DNA of 64,000 bases from Alistipes sp. Lineage in GTDB: Bacteria > Bacteroidota > Bacteroidia > Bacteroidales > Rikenellaceae. Where the stretch lies: positions 1 through 64,000 of the forward strand of contig JAHHQO010000012.1 in NCBI GenBank assembly GCA_020026335.1, in the 5' to 3' direction. Both the position numbers and the translations under genes were made by a program. The number at the start of each line of letters is the position of its first letter. Position 1 is the first letter of the stretch. Below the pieces are notes generated by a model. That model was not told where the DNA came from, made no database searches, and saw nothing but the letters and a program-made list of their open reading frames with translations. This document shows positions 35,485 through 43,471 of this stretch, one piece after another.

Positions 35485-35686
35485 GGCGAGCACAAAAAAC
35501 GTCACTTCGGTGACATTATGGGTGTGGAGCGGGGCCTATCACAACGCTAATCGTAAGGCCCATCATTGTTACACATGCACCAATTACCGATTATTATTTA
35601 CTACCGCGTGCTGACCGTTTAAGACGAGGGTTGGGAATGGGGAACATCATATCGGAAGCTCAAGACAGAGGGCATCCGATTTTTTT
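35485..35686 (+). ncRNA. Candidate structured small RNA of unknown family
   Basis: The roughly 200-base stretch has no open frame of note but has stable folds. These are a GTCAC-TTCG-GTGAC tetraloop hairpin (35501-35514), a GGGCCT / AGGCCC stem (about 35533-35562), an AGCAC / GTGCT long-range pairing, and a final ATCGGA-N18-TCCGAT hairpin followed by TTTTTTT, a proper intrinsic terminator. A TAnnTTTG box lies just ahead. It does not show the hallmarks of tmRNA, RNase P RNA, SRP RNA or 6S RNA. It could also be a long structured 3' UTR of the DIP1984 gene. Confidence 0.45.
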
Positions 35687-35687
35687 G
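35650..35687 (+). terminator. Terminator of the small RNA candidate
   Basis: ATCGGA / TCCGAT stem with an 18-base loop followed by seven T. Confidence 0.65.
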
Positions 35688-35900
35688 TGGTGGCAGAGTG
35701 CCTTTCGGGTTGCGCTGTCACCACTTTTTTTGATGCCCGACACCCCACCACTGCCGCACATCTTTATACCACCTGCGCCCGTTGCGCACACCGAGCGCAC
35801 ATTTCGACACAAAAAAAACCGCACACACACCTCCTCCCCTCCACCCTCATACCCCTGCGACAGGAGGGCGAACACGGGGCGACGGTGCACCCACGGCAAA

Positions 35901-35933
35901 AAATAAGCGAGAGACTATTTCCAATCTCTCGCT
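35901..35933 (-). terminator. Terminator of rpmE2
   Basis: AGCGAGAGA-N10-TCTCTCGCT with a T-rich tail on the minus strand, about 25 bases past the stop. Confidence 0.8.
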
Positions 35934-35956
35934 GTCTTTTGAGCGACCAATAAGTC

Positions 35957-36226
35957 TTACTTGTTGGCGTTCTTCTTATCGTAGCGTTTTGCGTAACGGC
36001 TCATGAACTTATCGACGCGACCGGCGGTATCTACCAACTTCATCTTACCAGTGTAGAAGGGGTGAGATGTGTTAGAGATTTCCATCTTATACACGGGATA
36101 GGTTTCGCCGTTCACTTCGATGGTCTCCTTTGTCGAAACGGCGGACCGACACAAAAACACGTGGTCATTTGACATATCCTTAAATGCCACCAAACGATAA
36201 TTCTCCGGATGAATTCCCTGTTTCAT
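35957..36226 (-). CDS. rpmE2: 50S ribosomal protein L31, type B
   Basis: An 89-residue ribosomal protein with the type B start MKQGIHPENYRLVAFKDMS and the core ISNTSHPFYTGKMKLVDTAGRVDKF. The zinc-binding CxxC pairs of the type A protein are absent (only one Cys). Type B forms replace the zinc form in many bacteria. It is monocistronic, with a full promoter 38 bases upstream and a terminator downstream. Confidence 0.95.
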   Translation of the reverse strand: MKQGIHPENYRLVAFKDMSNDHVFLCRSAVSTKETIEVNGETYPVYKMEISNTSHPFYTGKMKLVDTAGRVDKFMSRYAKRYDKKNANK

Positions 36227-36263
36227 TTGTTTGTTGTTTTTGAAATTTTGTGCTTAAGCGCGA

Positions 36264-36294
36264 CAAAGGTAGAAATAAAATCTCAAGAAACAAA
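36264..36294 (-). promoter_or_regulatory. Promoter of rpmE2
   Basis: TTTG (36291-36294), 19-base spacer, TACCTTTG (36264-36271) on the minus strand. Confidence 0.8.
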
Positions 36295-36299
36295 AACAA

Positions 36300-36640
36300 A
36301 GTCTAAAAAAATCACGCTCCGTGGCTTTTATTCCCGATTTTGAGAGCTTTGCACCCTCTCCGACAGGTTTTTAGCCCGTCTCTCCACCGCGGAACGGCAC
36401 TCGTTCCCACCTTATATATAATAAGGTCAGCCGCCTTCCCCGCCTCACGACTTCCGCACGCACAGGAACTCCCGTTCCGCATTGCACGGCACACCGCCCC
36501 ACTGCCTTGCGGTGCGCCCGCCCCGCAAGTCGCACACTCACCCCGACAATTCGCCACGAGGAGGAGGTGGTGGTTTTCCGCCTTTTCATAAAAAATTTGC
36601 TTTGTCGGTGGCAAACCGTTGTAAGATAGGGATTATTTTC
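36300..36640. other. Gene-free spacer with an AT palindrome
   Basis: No gene is supported. The spacer is C-rich on the plus strand, like others in this window, and holds the palindrome ACCTTATATATAATAAGGT (about 36409-36427). Confidence 0.55.
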
Positions 36641-36641
36641 C

Positions 36642-36649
36642 TATATTTG
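36642..36649 (+). promoter_or_regulatory. -7 box of tRNA-Met
   Basis: TATATTTG 41 bases before the tRNA; the -33 position reads GTTG with a 20-base spacer. Confidence 0.6.
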
Positions 36650-36690
36650 CACCCACAAATGAGATGGCGACATCTTTTTGTTAAGGTTTA

Positions 36691-36764
36691 GGACCCATAG
36701 CTCAGTTGGTTAGAGCAACGGACTCATAATCCGGAGGTCGTGGGATCATGCCCCTCTGGGTCCA
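36691..36764 (+). tRNA. tRNA with CAU anticodon (elongator Met, or Ile after modification)
   Basis: A 74-nt gene with acceptor GGACCCA/TGGGTCC, discriminator A and anticodon loop CTCATAA. The first acceptor pair G-C rules out the initiator type. The sequence alone does not fully separate Met from the lysidine-modified Ile tRNA. Confidence 0.88.
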
Positions 36765-36765
36765 C

Positions 36766-36796
36766 AAGCGGTTATCGTCAGATGACCGCTTTTTTT
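36766..36796 (+). terminator. Terminator of the CAU tRNA
   Basis: An 11-bp stem AAGCGGTTATC / GATGACCGCTT (one wobble), then a T-run. Confidence 0.85.
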
Positions 36797-36823
36797 GTCT
36801 CCTCAACCGTCACCCCACCCCAC

Positions 36824-36856
36824 AAAAAAAGTGACTGCACATCACTGCACAGTCAC
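36824..36856 (-). terminator. Terminator of the DUF3127 gene
   Basis: GTGACTG / CAGTCAC stem with a T-run on the minus strand. Confidence 0.75.
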
Positions 36857-36894
36857 ATTCTTCGTTGTTTGCCTGTCGGCTGCCGATGTCCCGA

Positions 36895-37263
36895 TTAGAA
36901 GGGGAGGTCATCGACATTGCTCTCTGCCGTTGTTGCGTAGGAAGGCTCCTCGACAAAGGGAGGCATCTCGGGCGCAGGTGCTGCCACGGTCTCCTGCTTG
37001 GGCTGCAAACGCCATGCACGCACATCGGTGTACCAGCGACCGTTATACTCGCGCGACTCCACATTGACCGACACCTGATAAGTAGCACCCTCCTTGAGTT
37101 TTGCCACATCGTCGGGACGGTTGAAGAACGTCACGCTCAACTTGCGCGAGAAGTTACCGCCGTCGTTGTAGTCGAATACCACATCCTGTCGCTGCCACTC
37201 GCCACGGGCAGAAGTACCCGAAGTTTTGGGCATTATCTTGTACACTGTACCTTCAAATTCCAT
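36895..37263 (-). CDS. DUF3127 protein, SSB-like with acidic DDLPF tail
   Basis: This small cytoplasmic protein of 122 residues has an OB-fold-like N-terminal domain (about 1-88, MEFEGTVYKIMPKTSGTSARG to WYTDVRAWRLQ). It is followed by a Pro/Glu-rich linker and ends NVDDLPF. The tail resembles the acidic, Phe-terminated tip of single-strand DNA binding protein, which recruits repair proteins. The family is common in Bacteroidetes and its role is not established to my knowledge. It is monocistronic, with a TACCTTTG box at 37293-37300 and a terminator. Confidence 0.85.
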   Translation of the reverse strand: MEFEGTVYKIMPKTSGTSARGEWQRQDVVFDYNDGGNFSRKLSVTFFNRPDDVAKLKEGATYQVSVNVESREYNGRWYTDVRAWRLQPKQETVAAPAPEMPPFVEEPSYATTAESNVDDLPF

Positions 37264-37292
37264 AGTCTAAAATGTTCTAAATTTATTTACTA

Positions 37293-37300
37293 CAAAGGTA
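37293..37300 (-). promoter_or_regulatory. -7 box of the DUF3127 gene
   Basis: TACCTTTG on the minus strand, 30 bases before the start; no clear -33 box. Confidence 0.55.
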
Positions 37301-37397
37301 GTCAAAATTTCGGCAGTATAGTCATCTGCCGTGTGATTATGTGGCAGAAAAAGAGCCGCGAGTCCCACAAAACCGCACCTCCGCGCCCACTCTTTAC

Positions 37398-37433
37398 AAA
37401 AAAAGGCAGGCCGTCCCATCGGGACGACCTGCC
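37398..37433 (-). terminator. Terminator of the first FKBP gene
   Basis: GGCAGGcCGTCCC / GGGACGaCCTGCC stem with one mismatch and a T-run on the minus strand, about 25 bases past the stop. Confidence 0.85.
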
Positions 37434-37458
37434 GTTGAATTATCCGTTGGTCTCAGGA

Positions 37459-38571
37459 TTATTTCTTGGCCTCAGCCTTCAACTCACCTACCTGAGCCTC
37501 CTTCTTCACCTCAACAGGCTCAACGAAGGGAATGATGTCAATCAACTCCACCTCGAACTCGAGTGCCTCGTTGGGGGCGATGTCCTGACCGGCACCACGC
37601 GAACCGTAAGCCAGCTCGGCGGGAATCCAGAGGGTAATCTTACCACCCTTACCGATGAGCTTCATACCCTCGGTCCAACCCTTGATGACGCGGTTCAAAG
37701 CGAACTGCACGGGCTCGTTCTTAGCATAGTTCTCGGGGTCTCTCTTCTTGAGCATGCTCTGCTGCTCCTCGGGACGGTTCTCGAACTTCGAAGCATCGAA
37801 GACCTTACCACGGCTGTTGCGGCCGATGTAGTGAACCTTCACCTCGTCACGGTCGTTAGTGGGCTTGAAGTTGGTGTCACCCTCCTTGTCGATGCGGTAC
37901 AACAGACCCGACTCGGTCTTCTGCACACCCGACATCTTCTCCTTCTTGGCGAGCCACTTCTCCGATGATGCCTTCATCTCGGCGGGACGCTTTACCATGA
38001 AGTAATACTGGAGATACTGACCTACCTCGGGCTCCGACATCTGAGCATTGCCGTTGGTTACATCGTCCATAGCCTTCTCAATCCATACCAGCTGGAGAGG
38101 AAGCTCCGACTTCATCATCGAGAAACCGATGTCGTAACCCAGAGCCTCGGAGAACTGCTGACGCTCCTCCTCCGACTCGAACATAGCCTCATCGGCTGCG
38201 GGATACTCCACACGTGTAGAGTCGCCCTGTGCCAGACGTGCGCTGTCGGCAGCCTCGCGCTTCTTCATAATCTCGGCTCTGCGGGGACCGCGCTTCTGCA
38301 TGAAGTAGGTACGCAACACCTCATATAATTCCTCGTGCTTCTCGTTTTCACCCGACAGGGCTGCCTCCTCAAAACTCTTGTTCACGGTCTTGGGATCCAT
38401 GGGAATGTCACTCATCTGATACTTGATTGTAGTGGCGATATTCGCTCCCACAGCATAAGAGAGGGTATCGAACTCCGAAAGGCTACCCTTGGTGATGGTA
38501 GAGTTGTTGCCACATGAGGTCAACGCCAGGGCTGACACAGCGACAGCCGATGCCAAAAGAAAATTTTTCAT
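37459..38571 (-). CDS. FKBP-type peptidyl-prolyl isomerase lipoprotein (370 aa)
   Basis: This envelope folding factor catalyses proline cis-trans isomerisation. A lipoprotein signal ends in ALALTSC (Cys 20). An N-terminal FKBP-associated dimerisation domain (about 28-215) has DTLSYAVGANIATTIK. The FKBP domain (about 240-350) has VKVHYIGRNSRGKVFDAS, VIKGWTEGMKLIGKGGK and IPAELAYGSRGAGQDIAPNE, with the active-site aromatic and Ile residues kept. The residue 110-160 region is unusually charged and longer than in FkpA. It is monocistronic with a TACCTTTG box at 38612-38619, next to a second FKBP gene. Confidence 0.92.
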   Translation of the reverse strand: MKNFLLASAVAVSALALTSCGNNSTITKGSLSEFDTLSYAVGANIATTIKYQMSDIPMDPKTVNKSFEEAALSGENEKHEELYEVLRTYFMQKRGPRRAEIMKKREAADSARLAQGDSTRVEYPAADEAMFESEEERQQFSEALGYDIGFSMMKSELPLQLVWIEKAMDDVTNGNAQMSEPEVGQYLQYYFMVKRPAEMKASSEKWLAKKEKMSGVQKTESGLLYRIDKEGDTNFKPTNDRDEVKVHYIGRNSRGKVFDASKFENRPEEQQSMLKKRDPENYAKNEPVQFALNRVIKGWTEGMKLIGKGGKITLWIPAELAYGSRGAGQDIAPNEALEFEVELIDIIPFVEPVEVKKEAQVGELKAEAKK

Positions 38572-38611
38572 TGTTTTTTAAATTCTGTTATAAGTTTTAC
38601 GTTATTGGTCA

Positions 38612-38619
38612 CAAAGGTA
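38612..38619 (-). promoter_or_regulatory. -7 box of the 370-aa FKBP gene
   Basis: TACCTTTG on the minus strand, about 40 bases before the start; -33 box not clear. Confidence 0.5.
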
Positions 38620-38645
38620 CAAAATATTGGAGATTATTTCGTTGC

Positions 38646-39356
38646 TTAGTACGAAATTTTACGGCGTGACGACACAAAACCGCTCTTCATATCAACGAGT
38701 TCGATTTCGTAGTAGAGTGTCGAGTTGGGAGCGATGCCCAATTCCTCGTCACCCTTTTCGCCGTAGGTGGTAGCGGCAGGCATCCAAGCACTGATTTTAC
38801 CGCCTGCGCCAATCAGACGCAACGCCTCTTTCATACCCTCGTTCAACTCGCCAAACGCACAGCGCACGGTCTCGTCCTTGGCATAGGAGGAATATACCTC
38901 CTTCTCATCGACGGTGCGAATGATGTAGCGGATGCTCACCGTGTCGCGGTCCATGTGCGGAATGGCATTCTGATTACCTACCTCGTCAACCGTGTAGGTC
39001 ACACCCGACTTGGTGCGGGCATACGAACGATTCGACTTTACGATATCCTCGAGAAACTGATTCTCGTAGGCCTTCACCTGTTCGGGCTTGGTGACATTGA
39101 TGTACTTCAGGAAGAGGGTACGCGCCTCCTCCTCGGAGAACATCATACTCTGCGAAGTACGGTCGAAGATACCCTTGCAGACGGCCGACACATTGATGGT
39201 CGAGTCCATACGCAGAAGGTTGCTGCCGATATTCATACCTATGATGTAGGCCACGGTGTCGGTGGTGCTTTGCAGTTTGACTGTCGCACCGCCCTTGTTC
39301 GAGCAGGCGGAGAACAAGGCACCGGCCGCCAGCAGTAAAGCGAATGTCTTTTTCAT
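38646..39356 (-). CDS. FKBP-type peptidyl-prolyl isomerase lipoprotein (236 aa)
   Basis: A second, shorter envelope isomerase. The lipoprotein signal is MKKTFALLLAAGALFSAC (Cys 18). A short N-terminal domain (about 25-110) keeps DTVAYIIGMNIGSNLLR. The FKBP domain (about 125-225) has VSIRYIIRTVDEKEVYSS and LRLIGAGGKISAWMPAATTYGEKG. Several usual aromatic residues are replaced: FD is YS at the VxYxG-type loop, and the YG of AYG is kept as TTYG. Isomerase activity may therefore be reduced. It starts one base after the nhaA stop, so the two are translationally coupled. Confidence 0.88.
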   Translation of the reverse strand: MKKTFALLLAAGALFSACSNKGGATVKLQSTTDTVAYIIGMNIGSNLLRMDSTINVSAVCKGIFDRTSQSMMFSEEEARTLFLKYINVTKPEQVKAYENQFLEDIVKSNRSYARTKSGVTYTVDEVGNQNAIPHMDRDTVSIRYIIRTVDEKEVYSSYAKDETVRCAFGELNEGMKEALRLIGAGGKISAWMPAATTYGEKGDEELGIAPNSTLYYEIELVDMKSGFVSSRRKISY

Positions 39357-39357
39357 T

Positions 39358-40752
39358 TTATTTGTTATCAGTTTTTTTCGAAAAAAGGAGAATCAGCACG
39401 CTGCCAAAAATCGAAGCGGCCATCGAACCCATGAGAATGGCAATCTTACCGCGGTCGATAATCTCGGCGTGGTCATAGGCCAGCGAATCGACAAAGATGG
39501 ACATGGTGAAACCGATACCACCCAGACAAGCCACTGCAAAGAGCATCTTCCATGAGCTGTTGGCAGGCATCTCGGCGATGTGGAGCTTCACCGACAGCCA
39601 GCTGGTGGCGAAGATACCGATGGGCTTACCCAGCAGCAGACCGAAGAACACACCCATACCCACAGAACCCAGTTCCGACGAGTATTTGAAGATGTTGAAA
39701 TACTCCACCGAGCTGATTTCCACACCGGCATTCGCCAGCGCGAAGATAGGCATGATGAGGAAGGTGACATAGGGAGTGAGTGCATTTTCCAGACGGTAGC
39801 TCATACCCACCGACTCGGTGGTCAGATGTGTCGCCTGACGCAGGTAGTAGCGGTGCAACTCGTTGGGGGACTCCTCATCGGTGTTCTCCACCTTGAAGAG
39901 TGCAGAGCGCAGAGTGCTCATCTTGTGGACGAAGTACTCCTTGCTGTAACGCGGCTCCATGGGAATAAGCATCGCCATGGCAACACCTGCCAGCGTGGAG
40001 TGTACACCCGAGTAATAGAACAGACCCCAGATGACCACGGCAGGCACAAGGTAGAAGAACATACGCTTCTCGCCCATGCGGTTCATGATATAGACCGCCA
40101 CCATGATGAGCAACGCCAGCAGCAGGTAGAAGAGCTGCATCTGACCACCATAGAAGAGGGCGATGACGATGATGGCGCCCAGGTCATCGGCGATGGCCAG
40201 CGCGGTGAGGAAAATCTTGAGTGATACGGGTACACGGTCGCCCAGCATCGAGAGGATACCCACCGCAAATGCAATATCGGTGGCAGTGGGGATACCCCAA
40301 CCGTTGGCAGCCAGTGTTCCGTGGTTGAATATCGTGAATATCAGTGCCGGAGCGGCCATACCACCCAGGGCGGCCAACACCGGAAGAACGGCTTTCTTCA
40401 CAGAGGAGAGCTGTCCGCAGACAATCTCGCGTTTGATTTCGAGACCCACGGCGAAGAAGAAGACCACCATGAGGATGTCATTGACGAACTTCTCCACGGT
40501 CATACCCTCGGGGAAGACCCAGTCGATGAGTCCCGAGGGGGACTTCACCACCAGAGAGAGGTCGGTGTGGAGCATTTCATGGTAATATTCCTTGGTGAAG
40601 GGAAGATTGGCCAGCAACATGGCAACAGCCACACACACCAACAAGACAACGCCTCCTGCCCAGGGGGCCTCCATAAAACTACGTCGGCGAATTCCCATCG
40701 AGTGGTATTTTCTGACCCAACTGAACAATGAAAACAATCTCATTTTACCCAA
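39358..40752 (-). CDS. nhaA: Na+/H+ antiporter NhaA
   Basis: This inner-membrane antiporter expels sodium for protons and is active at alkaline pH. The 464 residues include about 12 membrane spans. The ion-binding aspartates are in TATDIAFAVG and ALAIADDLGAIIVIALF, as in E. coli NhaA, and the N-terminal EAPWAGGVVLL start is typical. The chain is longer than E. coli's (388) because of a cytoplasmic insert after LIPMEPRYSKEYF. A start at 40743 is also possible. It sits between an agmatinase-family gene (13 bases upstream) and an FKBP gene. Confidence 0.95.
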   Translation of the reverse strand: MGKMRLFSLFSWVRKYHSMGIRRRSFMEAPWAGGVVLLVCVAVAMLLANLPFTKEYYHEMLHTDLSLVVKSPSGLIDWVFPEGMTVEKFVNDILMVVFFFAVGLEIKREIVCGQLSSVKKAVLPVLAALGGMAAPALIFTIFNHGTLAANGWGIPTATDIAFAVGILSMLGDRVPVSLKIFLTALAIADDLGAIIVIALFYGGQMQLFYLLLALLIMVAVYIMNRMGEKRMFFYLVPAVVIWGLFYYSGVHSTLAGVAMAMLIPMEPRYSKEYFVHKMSTLRSALFKVENTDEESPNELHRYYLRQATHLTTESVGMSYRLENALTPYVTFLIMPIFALANAGVEISSVEYFNIFKYSSELGSVGMGVFFGLLLGKPIGIFATSWLSVKLHIAEMPANSSWKMLFAVACLGGIGFTMSIFVDSLAYDHAEIIDRGKIAILMGSMAASIFGSVLILLFSKKTDNK

Positions 40753-40765
40753 CTAATTATAAATG

Positions 40766-41869
40766 TTACTTTTGGTTTGATTTCAAAGCAAGGCAGCACA
40801 ATCTCCAGAGGATACGTGCGCCGGTGATGGCATCGATATGCTCCTTGTCCGACATGGGGGCGGTCTTCACCAAATCGATGTTGATGAGTGCCTTGCCCGA
40901 ACCATCGGGGGCGGGAGCCACCTCCACCACATCGAAACCGATGATGCGACGACCCGACTCTACGATAGTGCGCAACAACCATACCGCCTTGTTAAACGAC
41001 AGTCCTCCGCAGACGGGAGTACCCGTGTGGGGGCAGTTGTCGAATGACAGACCGTCGATGTCGAAGCTCACATACACGTTTTGGGGCAGACGCTCCACGA
41101 TGTGACGGCACTGCTCGTCCCAGGTCTGACCGCAGAACTCGTTGCCGGCAAGGGTCATGTCGTCGAACATCTCCACACGCTGTGAGGCACGGGCGAACTC
41201 CACCTCTCCGCGCGAGAAGTCACGCACGCCCACCTGCACGATTTTCTTCACCGAGGGGACATCTCTCAGGATGTTGAACATCACCGAGGCGTGCGAGAAC
41301 TCGAAGCCCTCGTAGCTGTCTCTCAAATCGCAATGGGCATCGATGTGGAGAATGCCGAAATCGTCGTACTTCTCGCCCAGAGCCTTCACCGCACCGTAGG
41401 AGGTCGAGTGATCACCACCGACCAGACCCACCAGTTTGCCCTTGTCGAGCCACTTGCGGCACTGTGCCGCAACGTTGTCGTTCATCGCGCGACAACCGGC
41501 ATTGACCGTTGCCAGACGCTTCTGTATATGTTCGTCAGTCTCGCTGCCGCCCTCCTCAAGGAAACGAATCACCTTCTCGGCCTGCGCTCTCAGACGCTGC
41601 GACTCCTCCAGCAGTTCGTCGTCCACGCGCTCGGTGGCGATACCTGCACGCCAGGCGTCATCGGTCATCGGGTCGTAGAAATCGAGCTGTGTCGAAGCAT
41701 CGATGATGGCATCGGGACCGTATGCCGTACCCTCGCCATAGGAAACCGTCACGTCCCAGGGCGCTGAAACCAGCACCAAAGCAGCCTCTTCGGGGGTGTA
41801 GGGCAATCCGAAATAATTACCATTGTCCACGCCCACTCCGTCGGGATTGAAATTCTGTTCTTCTATCAT
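40766..41869 (-). CDS. Ureohydrolase of the arginase/agmatinase family
   Basis: A dinuclear manganese hydrolase that splits a guanidino or formimino group. The metal ligands are visible in GGDHSTSYG (about 154-162), HIDAHCDLRDSY (about 179-190) and SFDIDGLSFDNCPHTGTP (about 265-282). Length is 367 residues, longer than E. coli SpeB (306), with an extended N-terminus. Agmatinase is the likeliest role, but formiminoglutamase and arginase are not excluded. It heads a tight run with nhaA and an FKBP gene. A TACTTTTG box at 41890-41897 is the probable -7 element. Confidence 0.85.
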   Translation of the reverse strand: MIEEQNFNPDGVGVDNGNYFGLPYTPEEAALVLVSAPWDVTVSYGEGTAYGPDAIIDASTQLDFYDPMTDDAWRAGIATERVDDELLEESQRLRAQAEKVIRFLEEGGSETDEHIQKRLATVNAGCRAMNDNVAAQCRKWLDKGKLVGLVGGDHSTSYGAVKALGEKYDDFGILHIDAHCDLRDSYEGFEFSHASVMFNILRDVPSVKKIVQVGVRDFSRGEVEFARASQRVEMFDDMTLAGNEFCGQTWDEQCRHIVERLPQNVYVSFDIDGLSFDNCPHTGTPVCGGLSFNKAVWLLRTIVESGRRIIGFDVVEVAPAPDGSGKALINIDLVKTAPMSDKEHIDAITGARILWRLCCLALKSNQK

Positions 41870-41889
41870 AATATTCGAAATATGAGAAA

Positions 41890-41897
41890 CAAAAGTA
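41890..41897 (-). promoter_or_regulatory. -7 box of the ureohydrolase-nhaA-FKBP unit
   Basis: TACTTTTG on the minus strand, 21 bases before the start codon; -33 not evident. Confidence 0.5.
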
Positions 41898-41994
41898 CAA
41901 AAATTTTACGAATCTCCGCTTCTTGGAACCACGAGTTGCCATTTGGAAGTCTGTTTACCTGTTATTTTTGGAAGATTTTTATTATTCGATGGTA

Positions 41995-42897
41995 TTAAAT
42001 CCACTCTCTGCGGCGCTCTCTCACGGCATTCGATTCGCTCAAGATGCGGATAAACTCCTGCATCGAGTGCTTGCGATAGACGTTGGCGAGCATGTGCACA
42101 CAACCCTTCATCTCGTTGTTCACCGAATCGATGGGTATGGCCTTGATGCCTGCCTCGCGGTGGATGGCCGACTCCGAAAGAATGGTCACCAGAGAGCTCT
42201 GGCGAATGAGTCGAAGGAGGATATTCACCTCGTTGAGTTCTATTCTGATGTTCAGACGCACGCAATACTTCTCGCACAGCTGGTCAAAGGCACTGCGTGC
42301 CTGAAGTCCCGTGGCGGGGAGTGCTATTTCGTAGTTTTCGAGGTCGGTGAGCGTGACGCTCTCGCGCTGCGCCAGCGGATGCGAGGCATTGACGATGGCG
42401 GCGAGCTGGTTGTCGAACAGTATGTGCGACTCGATGCCCTCATAACGGGTCGAGGGCTTGAACGCCAGCACGAAATCCAAATCACCGTGGCGCAACATCT
42501 CCATCAGATCCGACATCGACTTGTAGTAGATGTTCAGCTTCACATGAGGGTATTTGTCCATGAAGGTGAGTATCGACTCGGTGAGTATCGAACTGAACGA
42601 ATAGGTCACACCGATGTTGAGTGTACCGGTGAGCAGCTGGCGCAGGTCGTGAATGCGGTCGGCGCAGGTGTCCGCCGCGTGGAGTGTTCTCACCGCCAGC
42701 GGCAGGAGTTCCTCTCCGGCTTCGGTCAGTCTCACCGTGTGGCTGTTGCGCTGGAACAGGAGGGTGTTGAACTCCTGTTCGAGTTGCTGAATCTGTTGCG
42801 AGAGGGTACTCTGCGACACATAGAGCATTTTGGCGGCTTTCGAGAAGCTCAGCGTTTCGGCGGTCTGCACGAAGTATCTTAATTGACGTAATTCCAT
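41995..42897 (-). CDS. LysR-family transcriptional regulator
   Basis: A DNA-binding regulator of 300 residues. The N-terminal winged helix-turn-helix (1-60) has MELRQLRYFVQTAETLSFSKAAKMLYVSQSTLSQQIQQLE. The effector-binding domain (about 90-295) contains LNIGVTYSFSSILTESIL and ATGLQARSAFDQL. It resembles the CynR/CbbR-like group. It lies downstream of the split ThrE exporter genes on the same strand and is preceded by a large inverted repeat, which suggests self-regulation or control of its neighbours. The inducer is unknown. Confidence 0.92.
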   Translation of the reverse strand: MELRQLRYFVQTAETLSFSKAAKMLYVSQSTLSQQIQQLEQEFNTLLFQRNSHTVRLTEAGEELLPLAVRTLHAADTCADRIHDLRQLLTGTLNIGVTYSFSSILTESILTFMDKYPHVKLNIYYKSMSDLMEMLRHGDLDFVLAFKPSTRYEGIESHILFDNQLAAIVNASHPLAQRESVTLTDLENYEIALPATGLQARSAFDQLCEKYCVRLNIRIELNEVNILLRLIRQSSLVTILSESAIHREAGIKAIPIDSVNNEMKGCVHMLANVYRKHSMQEFIRILSESNAVRERRREWI

Positions 42898-42916
42898 GAC
42901 ATAATCTTAAAAGAGA

Positions 42917-42956
42917 GAGGGACCGACAAAAATATAAAAAAATTTGTTAGTCCCTC
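42917..42956 (-). promoter_or_regulatory. Inverted repeat in front of the LysR gene, enclosing a -7 box
   Basis: GAGGGAC-cg-ACAAA pairs with TTTGT-ta-GTCCCTC across 12 bases, twelve pairs in all with one symmetric two-base mismatch. A TATTTTTG -7 box (42927-42934) lies in the loop and right arm. It may be a LysR operator, the thrE terminator, or both. Confidence 0.5.
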
Positions 42957-42967
42957 CACAAAAATCG

Positions 42968-43450
42968 TTATCGTGTAGCCTGGAATGATATCTTCTTGAA
43001 AAGGAATATGGGTATCATGGCACCCACCACCATACCGAGAATGATGAACACACACGTGAAACCGTTGTATGCCAACAGGTGGAGGTAGTGGAGGAACTGC
43101 GCTTCGTCCTGATGCGCCAGGCAGAGCAACAGGGCACCGATGGTGCGGTAGGCATACATACCCGGAATCATGGGCAGCAGCGCGGGGAAGAAGCAGGTCT
43201 CGGCGGGACATTTGGCGTGGGGAGCGAGCCACACGGCCATGAGACCGATGAAGAGGGCAGCCACCGTGCTGGCGATGATGATGTGGACATGCAACACGGG
43301 ATTGTTCATCAGAATGAAACGAATCGAGTGACCCACGGCGGCAATCAGTGCGCAGTAGGCGTAGGCCTTGCGCGGCGGGTTGCTGATGCTGGCGAAGCCG
43401 ATGGCGGCGATGGCGGCGAAGAAGCCGTCCTGTAATATATTGATTAACAT
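42968..43450 (-). CDS. Threonine/serine exporter, C-terminal half (ThrE family)
   Basis: An inner-membrane protein of 160 residues with about five hydrophobic spans. It has the family stretch CFFPALLPMIPGMYAYRTIGALL and a C-terminal ILGMVVGAMIPIFLF span. In Corynebacterium ThrE both halves are in one chain. Here, as in many Bacteroidetes and Firmicutes, the smaller half is a separate gene 21 bases after the larger one. It probably forms a complex that exports threonine, serine or related metabolites. Confidence 0.85.
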   Translation of the reverse strand: MLINILQDGFFAAIAAIGFASISNPPRKAYAYCALIAAVGHSIRFILMNNPVLHVHIIIASTVAALFIGLMAVWLAPHAKCPAETCFFPALLPMIPGMYAYRTIGALLLCLAHQDEAQFLHYLHLLAYNGFTCVFIILGMVVGAMIPIFLFKKISFQATR

Positions 43451-43471
43451 GATGCGTTACGGGTTAGAGGA

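Noticed and set aside
35485..35686. tmRNA, RNase P RNA or SRP RNA at the small RNA candidate
   Set aside because: No tRNA-like ends with an encoded peptide tag, no RNase P core motif and no SRP GGAAGCA-type apical loop could be found.
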